The notes under the pieces are model-generated. The model was given only the letters and a program-made list of their open reading frames with translations, had not been told where the DNA came from and ran no database searches. Shown one piece after another: positions 47,324-59,189 of a DNA stretch of 64,000 nt. Every line of letters begins with the position of its first letter. Position 1 is the first letter of the stretch. This stretch comes from Mortierella sp. BCC40632 (taxonomy: Eukaryota; Mortierellomycota; Mortierellomycetes; Mortierellales; Mortierellaceae). The position numbers and the translations under genes are program-made. The stretch lies in contig WAEK01000002.1 of assembly GCA_011634665.1 (NCBI GenBank), positions 3,056,501-3,120,500 on the forward strand, written 5' to 3'.

Positions 47324-48156
47324 AGGATTAAGCCAAGCGTATGATGAAAGAGTCAGAACACCAGACAAGAATGGGACCAATTGATCTTTTTTTTCTCTGG
47401 ATATTGATGAATATGTGGCCTGGTGATATGGATGATCTAAATTTTAGGTGCACTCAAGCCAGAGACTATCCAGGCCATCGTTGATGAGATGGTAAAAAAA
47501 GGTAGACCAAAAACAAAAGGAAAAAACTGGGGTGTCAACGCTTGACAAGAAGATCTCGGACTATTGACTATATTCATGGACGGCCGTTAAACTCGTATCT
47601 CACTCTTACTTGTCGTTCGCCATCATCATGATATTGATTTCTGGAATCTAGGCGATGCCGAATGGGATGCGACGTCTCGGAAACGGAGAGCAACTATCTA
47701 CTGGAGGAAACCCGAGGAATGGGCCACACTAATCTCGACATGGGTAAATTTGCTTTTTTTTTTTTTTTTTTTTTGGTGGACTCAAAAATGGATGAATGCA
47801 TCGAAATCTCTGACCTTCAATACGACTCTATTTGTATCCATGATGGTCCATGATGGGTGGGATATCTTCCTTATTCTTCTTCTACTACTACTTTTTTTCT
47901 TCTTGTTTCTGTTCGATATCATTGCGATTGGGTCTTGTCATGATAGGTGTTCGAATGTGGATTGAACAATACGATCATGACATTTTACGAGATTGCACAT
48001 GGCGACAATTCAGAGGATCAAGAGTTTTTTAATATCCACCCAACGGTTCTGCAAAAGACAATGGACGTACTGGTCAAACGTGGTGTGGCAGTGACATTCC
48101 AGGGGGCCAACTTTGAGGAGATGGGTGTGAAGTTTGTTAAAGCAGGAGCAGTCTAA
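46815..48156 (+). CDS. VPS25: ESCRT-II subunit Vps25
   Basis: Exons 46815-46918, 47091-47242, 47448-47501, 47652-47743 and 47947-48156 join in phase to 203 residues, close to the usual 175-205 for Vps25. The diagnostic N-terminus FQFPSIHNFPPFYTLQP contains the PPFY segment that binds Vps22/Vps36. Two winged-helix domains follow: the first includes LFNNIRINRALKPETIQAI and WRKPEEWATLISTWV, the second NTIMTFYEIAHGD and ends in GVKFV. Vps25 forms the two arms of the Y-shaped ESCRT-II complex and recruits Vps20 on endosomes during multivesicular-body sorting. A 14-residue variable head precedes the conserved start. Exon 3 is only 54 nt; introns carry T runs. Confidence 0.95.
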
Positions 48157-49967
48157 GAAATACAACAATTGGACAAAAAAAAAAAGGATGAAGAAGAAGA
48201 AAGGATGTTTTACATGCAAGATTTCATGGATGACTAGATCCTGCTTAAACAATAGCAAGCACAACTTGAAGAAGGACAGGAATAAAAGAAAGAAGACATC
48301 AGAGGCATATCTCTATATTTTATTTTAATCACTATTGAGGGCGTGGTGATGGATGAAATTAAAGCCGAGTCTTTGCCAGAACTGAATCAGAGGAGAACAA
48401 CTCTAGAACCGCCTTGAGAAGACTCTCTACAGGATCCAATAATAGGAGGGAGGAAAAGATGTTGTCCTGCCCTAAGACAACTAGTTCCCAATATTCTCGA
48501 AAGTTCATCTATCATAGAAAGACAATTTCTTCAGGAAGAATGGAGGGATAGACGGTATCTATTCAGAGATCTTATGGATATATCTCAAAAACAAAGGAGA
48601 GACGAAGTCAGGGTTTTAGTCCGCTAGTCATTTCACCATCAGTAACACACCGTGATACCAGAGGTGGTAAAATCCTGCTAATGCCGATCTTTGGGCTAGA
48701 GAAGGAAAGAGTAGAGGAAAGGTCATGAGTAGGGAGGAGGAGGAGGAGCATTCAACTCTCCTCGCTTATTGTGGATGTTGCGAGATCAAATTCGAAGAGG
48801 ATCCTTAAACTAGACTCGAAAGGAAATAATTGATGTAAGAGGACTAGGGAAAGGATACTGCAGTCGACATGGAAAGGTAGTATGATGGCTCGTTCATGGC
48901 AAGTATGAAAACATACGAGATTAGTAACATGAGCGCCTAGTCCTCTTTTTTTTTTTTTTAAGAAAAAAAAATAGAGAGCGAGTTTGGAGAGCAATCTAGA
49001 CTCTATCTTGACAGGTCTATTCCGTCTTTTAAAGAACCTAGCAACTATGCTTTTCGGATCTGGTAGCAAAAAAAAAAATATATTATCAGCTGTTGAAAGG
49101 CTAACATGTGCGCTGCTGACACTCTTTGACTCGTCTACAGCAAAGTGAGAGGGGTTGGAAAAAAGAAAAAGAAAGAAAGAAAAAAAAATAGAGCGTGCAC
49201 GATCTGAGCTGATAAAAACTCTAACAGAACCGAACTTTGTACGTTTTTAGGGTTCCGGGGAGAGAGGAGGGGACAAGACACCTTTTTTAATCGCGCACGC
49301 GATGTGTTCACAAGCAAGTGTAACCAGCCTTTTTTTTTGAGAGAGAGAGAAAGGACTAAATCCAAAAACGCGGTCGCACAAGAAAAGAAAAAAAATCATC
49401 TCACTCGACCAAGTGTGTCTAACGGATCAGACAACCGAGTGTGAGAAATGTCTCCATTGGGATCCCAAGACCGACCTCGGGCCACTTGAATCAAGTCATA
49501 ATGTTGTAGAGAAATTGGGTGAGAGAGAGAGAGAGAGAGAGCGCGCGTCGTAGACTATAGCAAGACACTGGTACTGCTGCCTCAGCTATTCCACTCAGAA
49601 GATTAGGGAGCATGCACAAAAGAGTCCAAGCAATGGTTAAAGAAACGGTAACGTGGACAGATGAATGAACTCTGGTTGGCCAAACTCGAAACTCAAGCAC
49701 AAAACTCGACGAGCGGGTGAAGAACAAAAAGGCAAAAAAGAAGAAGTGTAATGTAGTTTTGCTGTCGTATCGAAACAACGACAAGAACAAACGCTACTAA
49801 ATAGGGCTCGTCTCTTACTGACATGTGGGGGCGAACGTTGAACATCCGATGCGGAAAGAGGTCGGAGAGGGAGAGAGGGGGGGGGACCTCCCCCGTTCCA
49901 TCGCATGCAGAGACATCATTCACCTTCATTGCTTTTCCTCTCTCTCGCTCTCTCTCGCTCTCTCGTT

Positions 49968-50095
<128 letters not shown>

Positions 50096-50166
50096 CACCT
50101 CACTTTCTTACACCAAGTTCGACCGCACGTACTCCCTTTCCCTTCCGCTCTTTCTCCCAAGAGAGT

Positions 50167-50169
<3 letters not shown>

Positions 50170-50205
<36 letters not shown>
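50170..50205. repeat. GA microsatellite, about 18 units
   Basis: GA array on the same strand as the CT array 78 bp upstream, so the two are inverted complements and could pair. Confidence 0.95.
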
Positions 50206-50208
<3 letters not shown>

Positions 50209-51215
50209 CGTCCAACAGACTAGTCTATTGTTTGCTGCAGGCCCATTGGAGGCAGCCCTGGGAGCCAGATGCTCGGATCACCCACTGTGATTGGACAAGG
50301 TCGAAAGTGCAGGGAATGTGAGTTGGACAACAAATGGCCCAAAAGAGACGGCCTACACACAGAATACACGATGGAGCATGCTCGACTCGAGTAAGGGCTG
50401 ACCGTTGAGCTGAGCTGGAATCCGCCCAGTCGCCACACTACGCCCCCTTTTCCTTCTTTCTTTTTTTGCAATGGGGAAGAGGGCACCACGATAGGTTCAT
50501 TGCTTTGCAAGACTGGATCTCTACCCCGCAGAGGGGTTGAGAGATACTCTTTAATAGTGCCTATGGACAAGTGGTCAACGGAACAGGCGGGCAGGGCAAG
50601 CTGCCGGATAGGCTGTGACGCCGTGCCGCGGGATGAACGCTGAGTCTTCCCCACCGCCCACGGCTCGATTGATTCGGTGCCAGTAGCACGAGCTATCCCA
50701 TTTTAGACCCCGTTCTCAGTGCCAGTAGGCGCCTGTGTTGGCTAAGGTGAAGAGGACGGTACCCCGTCCTGAGCTTGCAGGCGGGGAAGAGGTGGAAGGA
50801 AGGTCATGGTCGTACTGGTCTAATGGCGTCAGTGAGTGGGCGAAGGCTAACAGAGTTGGGCTGGCTGCTCTCACTTTCTTTTCCGTCCAAATCCGTCGCA
50901 GGTGGGTCGGTCCAGCAGCCCCCAGACCTGCCTCTTTACACTGCGAGAGTACTCCATTGGGCCATTTCACGCGGACATTTCCAAGCCGTATAAATACCTC
51001 AACAACTCCCCTGTCCATACTCCTCCTCCGCCTGTCCCTTTCTCTCTTTCCTCCCTCCTTCCTTCTCTTTCTCTCTCTCATCCTCGCCCGGTTGCCCCGC
51101 TTTTCCCCCCTGCATCCGGCTCTTTTCTGCGTCCCCGCGGTCTTCTCTACATTGTCCATTCTCCACTTTTGACCATTTCCTCACGTCGATCAAAAGAACG
51201 AGCACGCAGAACGCG

Positions 51216-53131
51216 ATGGACAAAGCCCACGATCCCGCTCAGTCGGTTGTCGTCCTCCCCGAAAAGACAATGGACGATGCCACCACCACGGTCGACAAGA
51301 AGGAGCGATCTCGTCTCTCGGCCATCTTTACCGTCATCTTTTCTGGTAAGCACCCAATACCGTCAAATCCGAGTCTTTTTTTTTTTTCTTCACCCTATCT
51401 CTTTTTCTATCGACTTTGTTTTGCTTGACACCCCTCTTCCTCTTTTTGGGGCTTTTGCCCCTCTCTGCCTGTTTACGCCTTTCCTCCTCCACTTTTTAAC
51501 AACACATGCATGCACAAATACGCACATACGACCTCCCAACCTAAAATGGTGGGAACGTTTTCTTCTTTTTTTTTTTTCTCTCTCGCACTAAACCCACTTT
51601 TTTTGCACAACCTCACATGGGGATTTTTTTGTGTGTGTGTGCGTGTGTGTGTGTGCCAGCATTGTGTGAGAAGAAACAGAAACTCAAAAACGGGCTAAAC
51701 TCACCAAACAAAAAAAAAAAAAAAAAAAATCTCCTCTCCTTCTCTCTCACAGGTTTCGCTCTACTCTCCGATGGATACCAGGTCGGCGTTCTCTCCCTCG
51801 TCAACGTCTGCTTCACCAAAATCTATGGCGATCAATTCACCTCCGCCATGTCCACCCGGATCGGAAACTCGCTTTTTGTTGGCTGTATCCTCGGTCAGAT
51901 CGGATTTGGTTTTGTTTGCGATCGAGTCGGACGTAAGGTCGGTCTGATGCTCACCACATTCTTGGTCATCCTCGGTGCTGCCCTCTGTGCAGGTGCCTAT
52001 GGTGCCAATGGCTCGGTCGAGGGCATGTTCTGGGCATTGACAGTCTATCGCGGGATTCTGGGTGTTGGTGTCGGAGGCGAATACCCATGCTCCTCTGCAT
52101 CGGCTTCCGAAGCTGCGGACGAGGTCATGCCTGGTCGACGAGGCATGCTCTTTGTCTTTGTCACCAACTTTGTCATCGACTCTGGATTTGTCCTTTCAGC
52201 ACTTTTCCCTTTGATCTTGGGTGCTGCCGGTTGTAGTTACGAGGTCATTTGGAGAGCCAGTTTTGCATTTGGTGTCCTCCCACCTCTCTCGGTCATGTAC
52301 TTTCGATTCAAGATGGACAACTCGGAAATCTTTCAAAAGAACTCGATGAAGAAGAACGTCCCTTACCTGTTGATCTTGCGTCGTTACTGGAAGTACCTCC
52401 TGGGCACCGGCGGCTCCTGGTTCTTTTACAACTTTATCTCGTATCCCTTTGGTATCTTTGCCGGAACCATCATCGACAGTGCCATTGGATCTGGAGCCAC
52501 GTTTACGCAGACGGCCGAATGGATGTTGCTTCTCAATGTCTTTTACCTGCCAGGATCCATCTCGGGTGCTCTTGCCTCCGACAAGATCGGTCGTAAGAAA
52601 ACCATGACCTTGGGATTCTTTTCTCAGGGTGTATTGGGTATTCTCATGGGCATCTTTTACAAGGATTTGCTCAACATCTTCCCGTTGTTTGTCGTCCTCT
52701 ACGGTATCTTTATGATGATGGGCGAGTTTGGTCCCGGTGATATGTTGGGTCTGGTCTCAGCCGAGATTTACCCAACGGCGATCCGTGGTACGGCCTATGG
52801 TTGGTCGGCGGCTATTGGCAAGTTGGGTGCGTTCGTGGGCACGACAGTCTTCAAGCCAGCGATTGAGACTTTGGGTCATGGTGATAAGATCTTGGGTCAA
52901 GGACGAGTCTTTATTCTTGCCTCGGGACTGGCTCTGTTGGGATCCATCTTTACCTGGTTCCTGATCCCAGATTATTCCAAGAAGGCACTCGGAGAGGAGG
53001 ACGAGGACTTTAAACGGTACTTGGCTAGCCAGGGTTATGACCTCTCTAATTTTGGTGAAAAGACATTGTCGACCCCAGACGAGACCGAGTTGGAGTTGGG
53101 TTCGACAAGCGACGAGAAGGTCAAGGCATAA
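51216..53131 (+). CDS. MFS permease, Git1-like (glycerophosphodiester/phosphate class)
   Basis: Exons 51216-51345 and 51753-53131 join in phase to 502 residues with 12 predicted transmembrane helices and cytosolic ends. Helix 1 starts at GFALLSDGYQVGVLS. The loop 2-3 MFS signature is DRVGRKVGL, and GVGVGGEYPCSSASASEAAD in helix 4 is characteristic of the phosphate/glycerophosphoinositol permease group; loop 8-9 repeats the signature as DKIGRKK. AEIYPTAIRGTAYG in helix 10-11 is also typical. Git1-type carriers import glycerophosphoinositol, glycerophosphocholine or phosphate with protons at the plasma membrane. The exact substrate cannot be read from sequence. The 407-nt intron between the N-terminal tail and helix 1 holds T, GT and A runs. 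The C-terminal tail is acidic. Confidence 0.88.
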
Positions 53132-53845
53132 AGCCAAGGGAAAGAAGAAGAAGAAGAAGAAGGAGATGGTCCATTTTCTCTCATCACTCTCCCTTTCCAA
53201 TGCGTCGTCGACATGATCCTGCGCAAGGGTAGTGTTGTCAAGCGATTTGCATTTGTTTGCTTATCGCTCTTTTTTATAATAGAACCTGTATAGTATAGTT
53301 AACTCTCTGTCTCATTTTACATAAAAAAAAAAAAAGACTACATGTACATGCATCTTGCTTGACATCAACGAACTACTTGATCTTTGGTTGTGAGTGAATG
53401 CGCTTACTAAAAGGATCAACCACCCTTTTTTTTCTTTTTTTTTCTTTTTTTTCTTTTTTTTTCTCTATCTTCTCTCTCCTCTCTCTTTCTCGTCACGCAA
53501 AAAACCACTATCTGCATTTCGATCGGTTCTCATCCCGTCTCCGCCCCTTTCTTTCCCCACGGTTCCTTCTCCAAAGGGCATCCAATCTGGGAGGAAAGTG
53601 AAGAAGGGGTCTGGACTGGATAGTGTTCTTTGGTGCAAACACCTCAACACATCACAGCATGAACATCTCTCTTTTTTTTTACTCGGCACTAGGTTTCCTG
53701 TGTTTCATGGACTGCATTGTGGGCCCGGTATCTCTCTATCTAAAGGGCAGGGAGGGGGGGACAAGGAGGAAGGAAGGAGGATAGGATGATTGGCAAAGGG
53801 GGATGACCAAATCCCCAGGTAGGATCTTTTTTTTTTTTTTTTTTT
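53132..53845. other. Convergent intergenic spacer
   Basis: The MFS gene and the polyQ protein gene converge here. It holds T-rich runs (53425-53462, 53827-53848) and a purine-rich stretch. No gene. Confidence 0.55.
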
Positions 53846-56800
53846 TTAACGATGACCAACAGTAACATAGGGCTGCTGTTGCGACGAGTACGAGGATGGA
53901 TACTGCTGCCGGTATGACGGGTGGTGGTTCTGTTGCTGCTGTTGTGGGTTTTGTTGGTATTGCTGTTGCTGCTGTTGCTGCTGTTGCTGCTGTTGCTGCT
54001 GTTGCTGCTGTTGCTGCTGTTGTTGTTGGTACTGGTACTGCTGGTGGTACTGTTGTTGTGCATGTTGTTGGTAAGCATGGTGCTGATAGTAATTCATCTG
54101 AGAAGAAGTAGAGGAAGAAGAAGAGGCTGGTGGTTGCGATTGTTGATAAGGTGGAGTAGGAGGTGGTGGGCGTTGGACCCTCATCCGCTGTTGCCTTTCA
54201 TTCGCCTCCTCAACGGCCATCAATGCGCGGGCCTCGGCCTCGGCTTCTTCCTCATCCTCATCCTCATCACTATTAGATTCAACTTGCTTCATCTTTGGTT
54301 TCTTTACACTCGCCTCTTCCACATTGGCGCTGGTAGGGGCAGCACTGTTCATAGAGGCCGTCATCGAAGCAGCCTCTGCGGTCGCAAGAGCTTCTTCCTG
54401 TGCATCGAGTTGAGCTCGAAGTTCACGAACTTCCATCTCAAGAACATGTCGCTGAAAAATCATTTCCTTAAGCTTCTTGTACGCCATTGCAGATAACATC
54501 TCATGCTTCTCACGCGTGTCCTGCATGGCCACTGCGGCCCTTGTCCGCGCGCGTTTCTCAGAGGCCAGTTCTCGTTCAAGTTGTCCGACTTGAGCCAAGA
54601 GTTGTGCGTTCTGACTTTGAAGCTGTTTCATATCATCACCTCGTTTGGTAGGCTCCTCTTCAGCCAACGTAGTCGTGGTGGTGGTAGTGGTCAAAGTAGT
54701 GGTCGTGGCCGTGGCCGTCGATGTGGTCGTTGTGGTGGTGGTTGAGGGGGATTGAGAACAGGGTACCAACTCCCCAATCTCGACCGAATCTCTATTGCTG
54801 TTTAGATCGTCCGTCATGGTCGAGGTCGAGGCTGTTGTTTGGGTACTAAACTCCTTGCATTGCAATTCCTGGACGACCACATCCGTGAAGGGCTCCGTCT
54901 GTGTGTACATGGGCCGCATAATACAATGCTGGGTCTGGATCTGCACATGTCGCACCTTTTTCCGCGGTTTGGGTCGAGGTCCCATCAGTGCCTCTGTGCC
55001 TATTGTTGAGGTCAAGTTCATATTCACTTGAAAGTCCGGGTCCCGGGCGATGACCACGGCAGCGTCTTTCATCATCTGCCCCAACTTGACGGAGCGCTCC
55101 CTATCCGACTCCTGATCTTGTGTCGGTGTGTCCTGACTTGGCTGTCGAAGATGTGGAGATGGTTTGGTCCGCTCCTGCTTCTGCGATGACGATGGTGATG
55201 AAGACGATGGTGGTGGAGATGAGGTTCGAGGGTCGGGAGTACTCTTGGCCTTCTGGGCTTTGTGGCTCGCGATCCGCTCCTCCAACGCTCTTGAGATTAA
55301 CTCTTCATTCATGGGCATAGTGGTAAAATTGGTAGGCAGTGTTGACACAGGTAGTGGACCGGACCCGATGACAGAACTTGTTGGCATGGTGGGGATCGGG
55401 GCCGAAATGGGGGTCATGGGTTTGCTGGTATTGGTCGCGGTCTGGCGCGGTGATGAAGGCTGTGAGGACGACGAAGGATAGTCTGTGCTGAATTTGACCT
55501 TGTTCCCACTGCGTTTGGAAACCGACCGGCTCATGTCGCTTTCACTGCCAAAGTGGTGAACGTCTTGACCGTTACTAGGGTAGGCCCGATGGCTGCGACC
55601 ATGGGTACTAGGGTTGTAGTTTTGGTCCATGTTGGATGAGTTGGCGATCTGCCGCGAATAGTATTGCTGCTGCTGCTGTTGCTGTTGTTGGTTTGTCGAT
55701 GGTATTTGAGGGATGGGGGCTGATCGGAATGCGTACGACCTATCCTGTGAGTGCTGATTACTATGTGATGAAGTCGATGATGACGACTGCCCCCCATTAG
55801 ATATCTTTCTGGGAATGTTGTGTTGTTGCGTGTAATGTGTCTGTGCCTGTGCCTGTTGTGTTGAACTCTGCGACTGCAATTGTTGCTGTGATTGATATTG
55901 CTGCTGCTGGGTGGGCTGCATCTTTGGAGGAGGCGGTCTGACCGGTTCACATCCTGCTTGGACAATAAAATCTGTATCGAGCGCAAAATTATCCAACAAG
56001 AACGGGGTGCTGTCCAGACTAAAATTCGAACCCTCACCTCCACCAGTGTGGATAACAATGGAGCGTCGCTGGTCTCGTCCTTGCTGGTGACCATCCTGGA
56101 AGGTAGTCATCATCTGAATGTTGTTGTGGTTGCTATTGGGCATCAAGACTGACGCTCGTTTGGAGCCTAATGAGGAGTGACCATCGGTCAACACTCGACT
56201 GAGCCGCTTGGGGGGTGAAGACGAGAGACCTCCCATCCGTCGCTGAGGAGTCGATGCACCAGAGACGACAGACTCACTAATAGGTGACCCTGGCATGATG
56301 TCCATCCCGTTGCCCATCGAGTCCTTGTTGCCCGTGGCGTTGTAATCGACGGCAATCATGATGTACTTTCTGCCATTGGGCAATGTAGCTACTTCTGTCC
56401 CGTATTTGCCGCCCGCACTCGAGATTGCACTGTAGGGTGCTGGCAGTACTGTGGCTGTTGAAGAAGATGATGACGATGGTTGTCCGGTTCCCTTAGCTGA
56501 GCCATGACTATTCTTCCCGCTCGGCATCGAGGTACTTGATTTTCGAGACCTTAACCGCTGGAGCAGAGTCCGCTTCTTCTTTTCGTCCTCAAGAATAGGC
56601 GTGAGTGTAGACGAGGAACGACTTTGTCCGGGTCCAGACCCAGCAGGTCCGTGTCCGAGTCCAGGTCCAGACATGGATCCGAGCGGCGGGCCTCTTCTAA
56701 AAAAATCAACCAGGTCCTGGGTGGTCCTCTTCTGGGCCCGGTAGTCGGCACTAAGCAGACTTGGGAGCCCGTTCTCGTCGTCTTCGCTCTCGTTAAAGTC

Positions 56801-56887
56801 GATTGCAGCTGCAGACCTGGGTTGCATATTTCGGAAGGATCGACGGATGGCGGTACTTGTGTTGCTATTGCTGCTGGAGCCGTCCAT
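53846..56887 (-). CDS. PolyQ, low-complexity, coiled-coil protein, 1013 residues
   Basis: A single uninterrupted frame, unusual in this intron-rich window. Residues 1-70 carry an acidic FNESEDDENG and TTQDLVDFFRRGPP at 55-68, a short motif of the T-x-D-L-x-x-F-L/F type that I have seen in other fungal disordered proteins. The middle 600 residues are Ser/Gln/Thr/Pro-rich with scattered basic clusters. HVQIQTQHCIMRPMYTQTEP and FSTQTTASTSTM flank a Thr repeat. A coiled coil of about 100 residues follows (KQLQSQNAQLLAQVGQLERE; EMEVRELRAQLDAQEEAL). The C-terminus is an acidic patch, then a long glutamine run encoded by CAG/CAA repeats (53936-54040). Probably a cytosolic scaffold; function unknown. 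Confidence 0.75.
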   Translation of the reverse strand: MDGSSSNSNTSTAIRRSFRNMQPRSAAAIDFNESEDDENGLPSLLSADYRAQKRTTQDLVDFFRRGPPLGSMSGPGLGHGPAGSGPGQSRSSSTLTPILEDEKKKRTLLQRLRSRKSSTSMPSGKNSHGSAKGTGQPSSSSSSTATVLPAPYSAISSAGGKYGTEVATLPNGRKYIMIAVDYNATGNKDSMGNGMDIMPGSPISESVVSGASTPQRRMGGLSSSPPKRLSRVLTDGHSSLGSKRASVLMPNSNHNNIQMMTTFQDGHQQGRDQRRSIVIHTGGGEGSNFSLDSTPFLLDNFALDTDFIVQAGCEPVRPPPPKMQPTQQQQYQSQQQLQSQSSTQQAQAQTHYTQQHNIPRKISNGGQSSSSTSSHSNQHSQDRSYAFRSAPIPQIPSTNQQQQQQQQQYYSRQIANSSNMDQNYNPSTHGRSHRAYPSNGQDVHHFGSESDMSRSVSKRSGNKVKFSTDYPSSSSQPSSPRQTATNTSKPMTPISAPIPTMPTSSVIGSGPLPVSTLPTNFTTMPMNEELISRALEERIASHKAQKAKSTPDPRTSSPPPSSSSPSSSQKQERTKPSPHLRQPSQDTPTQDQESDRERSVKLGQMMKDAAVVIARDPDFQVNMNLTSTIGTEALMGPRPKPRKKVRHVQIQTQHCIMRPMYTQTEPFTDVVVQELQCKEFSTQTTASTSTMTDDLNSNRDSVEIGELVPCSQSPSTTTTTTTSTATATTTTLTTTTTTTTLAEEEPTKRGDDMKQLQSQNAQLLAQVGQLERELASEKRARTRAAVAMQDTREKHEMLSAMAYKKLKEMIFQRHVLEMEVRELRAQLDAQEEALATAEAASMTASMNSAAPTSANVEEASVKKPKMKQVESNSDEDEDEEEAEAEARALMAVEEANERQQRMRVQRPPPPTPPYQQSQPPASSSSSTSSQMNYYQHHAYQQHAQQQYHQQYQYQQQQQQQQQQQQQQQQQQQQQQQYQQNPQQQQQNHHPSYRQQYPSSYSSQQQPYVTVGHR
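53936..54040 (-). repeat. CAG/CAA trinucleotide repeat coding polyglutamine
   Basis: On the plus strand it appears as CTG/TTG triplets in a repeating TTGCTGCTG pattern. It encodes over 20 consecutive Gln with interspersed Tyr. The mixed codons suggest partial stabilisation against slippage. Confidence 0.9.
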
Positions 56888-59152
56888 TGAGGAAAGAAAG
56901 AGAAAGGAGGAAGGAGTTGTTGGAGAGTGAAGAGAAGAAGGGTACCAGCCCTGGTGTATATTCCTTGTTACGTCGAGAGATTAAGGTTACAATGCAAACG
57001 CCGACTCAGTGAGGAGATGGAAAGAGGAGGTCTGTGAAAGTTGGAAACACAAAGAAGACAAGAGAGGGTTAAGAGCTTGGCCTGGGAAAGGGAGTGAGTA
57101 GGGAGCGAGAGATGGGGCAATAGGGATCGTTGTACTCTGTGTTTTGTACAACTTGCACACAAGTTACGAGATGCTGTTTGGTAAAAGAGTCGTGTCGGGA
57201 AGAGAACAAAACGCAAACGCGCGAAAAAAAAAAAAAAAAAAAAAAAAAAACAAAAACAAAAACAAAAGCATGGGCCACGGAAAGGGTGAGAAAAGGACAT
57301 GCTGACAGTGATGTGGCAAGATTGACACTGCGGATGGGTTCGATGCTGCAGATGCACTCGTGAACCAAGTTCTCGGTCGTCTTATGACACTGACACAGAG
57401 ATGCAATAGAAGAAGTTGGAGAGGGAGAGAGGGGAAGAAGTGGAGGAGGAGAAAGAGACGGGAGAGGGTGTAATCCATGGTTTGCTCGCGCTCAAAGCAA
57501 AGGAGAATAGCGACATTGTGGTCTGATAACGAGAGCAATACAGCGGATGACATCGAGCTGAACGATGAATGTTTGAAGAATGGCTATTGCTGGTCGCAGT
57601 TCGACTTTCTCGCCAAGGTTGTCTGAAGCTGAAAAGGCTCAAATTAGGGGATAGCTGTCAAGAAGGAGACGTACTTTTTGACTGTCGCGAGCGTATTAGG
57701 AGGATCGAATCTTCTTCAAGAGGCTAGGCTGGTCGATATGTCGAGAAGAGCGCTGTGCGGGCCGTGAGCAGGAAAGAAGAAGAAGAGAAAGAAGAGAGGA
57801 AGAGAAAGCCCAAGGTGTTGATGTCAAATTAGACATGGGCGGTGTGTCGTCCGCGTTCCTGAGACAAGGCGAGGACAGAGTAGAAGGTGAATAAGAGTTC
57901 GGTGTGAGGGTGAAGGCGAGGCGCGGTCTAAGCTGCAGGGATGGATTGCAACTTATGAAGGTGGACAAGAGAGTCGAGAAAGAGAGGAAGAGGAAAGAAA
58001 GAGAGTTGAGAAGGAGCAATGTGGGTCGAAAGGAAAGTTGCACTGAAGACAAGGGGCGTACGTGAGGAGACGGGTCAGAGCGGGCGAAAAGGGGGAGTAG
58101 CGCAGAAGGGAAAGGTCATGTTCTTTTATACAGACTGGACCTGCGCGGTGCCCATGGCGAGACCATTCGCACCTTTTTATCCAAGCGGAGGATCTGTCGA
58201 TCCAAACCTGCTTGCCATCTCAATGGAGCAGATGTACTCTCCATGCGTTCAAGAGCCATGGGTGCATTGGCGGGAACAGAATCCCCTACTTTTCTCTCTA
58301 GAGAGCATGTCATCAATCTGGGCGGCAGGCAGGTAGTGAATGGGCGTATCCAAGGTCTCCGAGGGTTGACGCATCAGTTGGTCTGCATGCATGCGCCTTT
58401 GTACCAAGGGCACATTTGTCTCAAATCTCGTGGATGTCCTAGTGGATACCCAGCACCATTGGGTCTCTGGTTGCACGGCAGCCTCGTTGTTCGTTGGTTC
58501 ATCCACTACCCCAATGACATGTCTGCGCCCTTTTTTTGAGCAACTGCAGGATGGAGCCCGTCTCCATTGCCTTACAAGTCTCGGCGCCGCTGTCTCCAAG
58601 GACTTTGGGGATGTGGGGAGGAAGCAGCTTGGTAGGGAGTGCAGGCGACCAGCTCTATTAGCACCCCTTCTCACCCCCAATCCTCTCCTCAATGCCTACA
58701 GACTTTTAACATTAGTCGCCCAGTCTGTCCTCCCCCTAATCCACACTTTGAGGTGCTCCTCTCTATGCTAACCGGAAGACTTGCACGAAAAAAAAAAAAA
58801 AGGAAACGGCTTGGTCGAGGATGAGATTCCACTGCCCCATCATCCTAACTATGTCAACTTTCCCCAGTCAACTATCCTGACCATACCGGACACAGCCAAG
58901 GACCTTATTACAACCCTGTTCTCGGCTTAGTCAATTGAGACAAATCCAAAAGAGAGATGTGAAGAGGAGATAGGAAAGAAAAGTGCGAGCGAATAAACGG
59001 GAAGAAAGAACCTTGGGGCTTGCTCGTCAAGGAGAATGATCATAGGAGCAAATCGCGTCTTTGTGGATATGCGATTATACCGAAACTACAAAGTCAAGCG
59101 GAACAATCAACAGCTCTTTTTTCTTTATTTTTTTTTCTATTTCTTTTTCTTT

Positions 59153-59189
<37 letters not shown>

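Noticed and set aside
53921..54496. 191-codon plus-strand ORF, mostly Leu
   Set aside because: Translation of the antisense of the CAG/CAA repeat.
55531..56094. 187-codon minus-strand ORF
   Set aside because: Out-of-frame shadow of the polyQ protein, rich in His/Asn from repeat codons.
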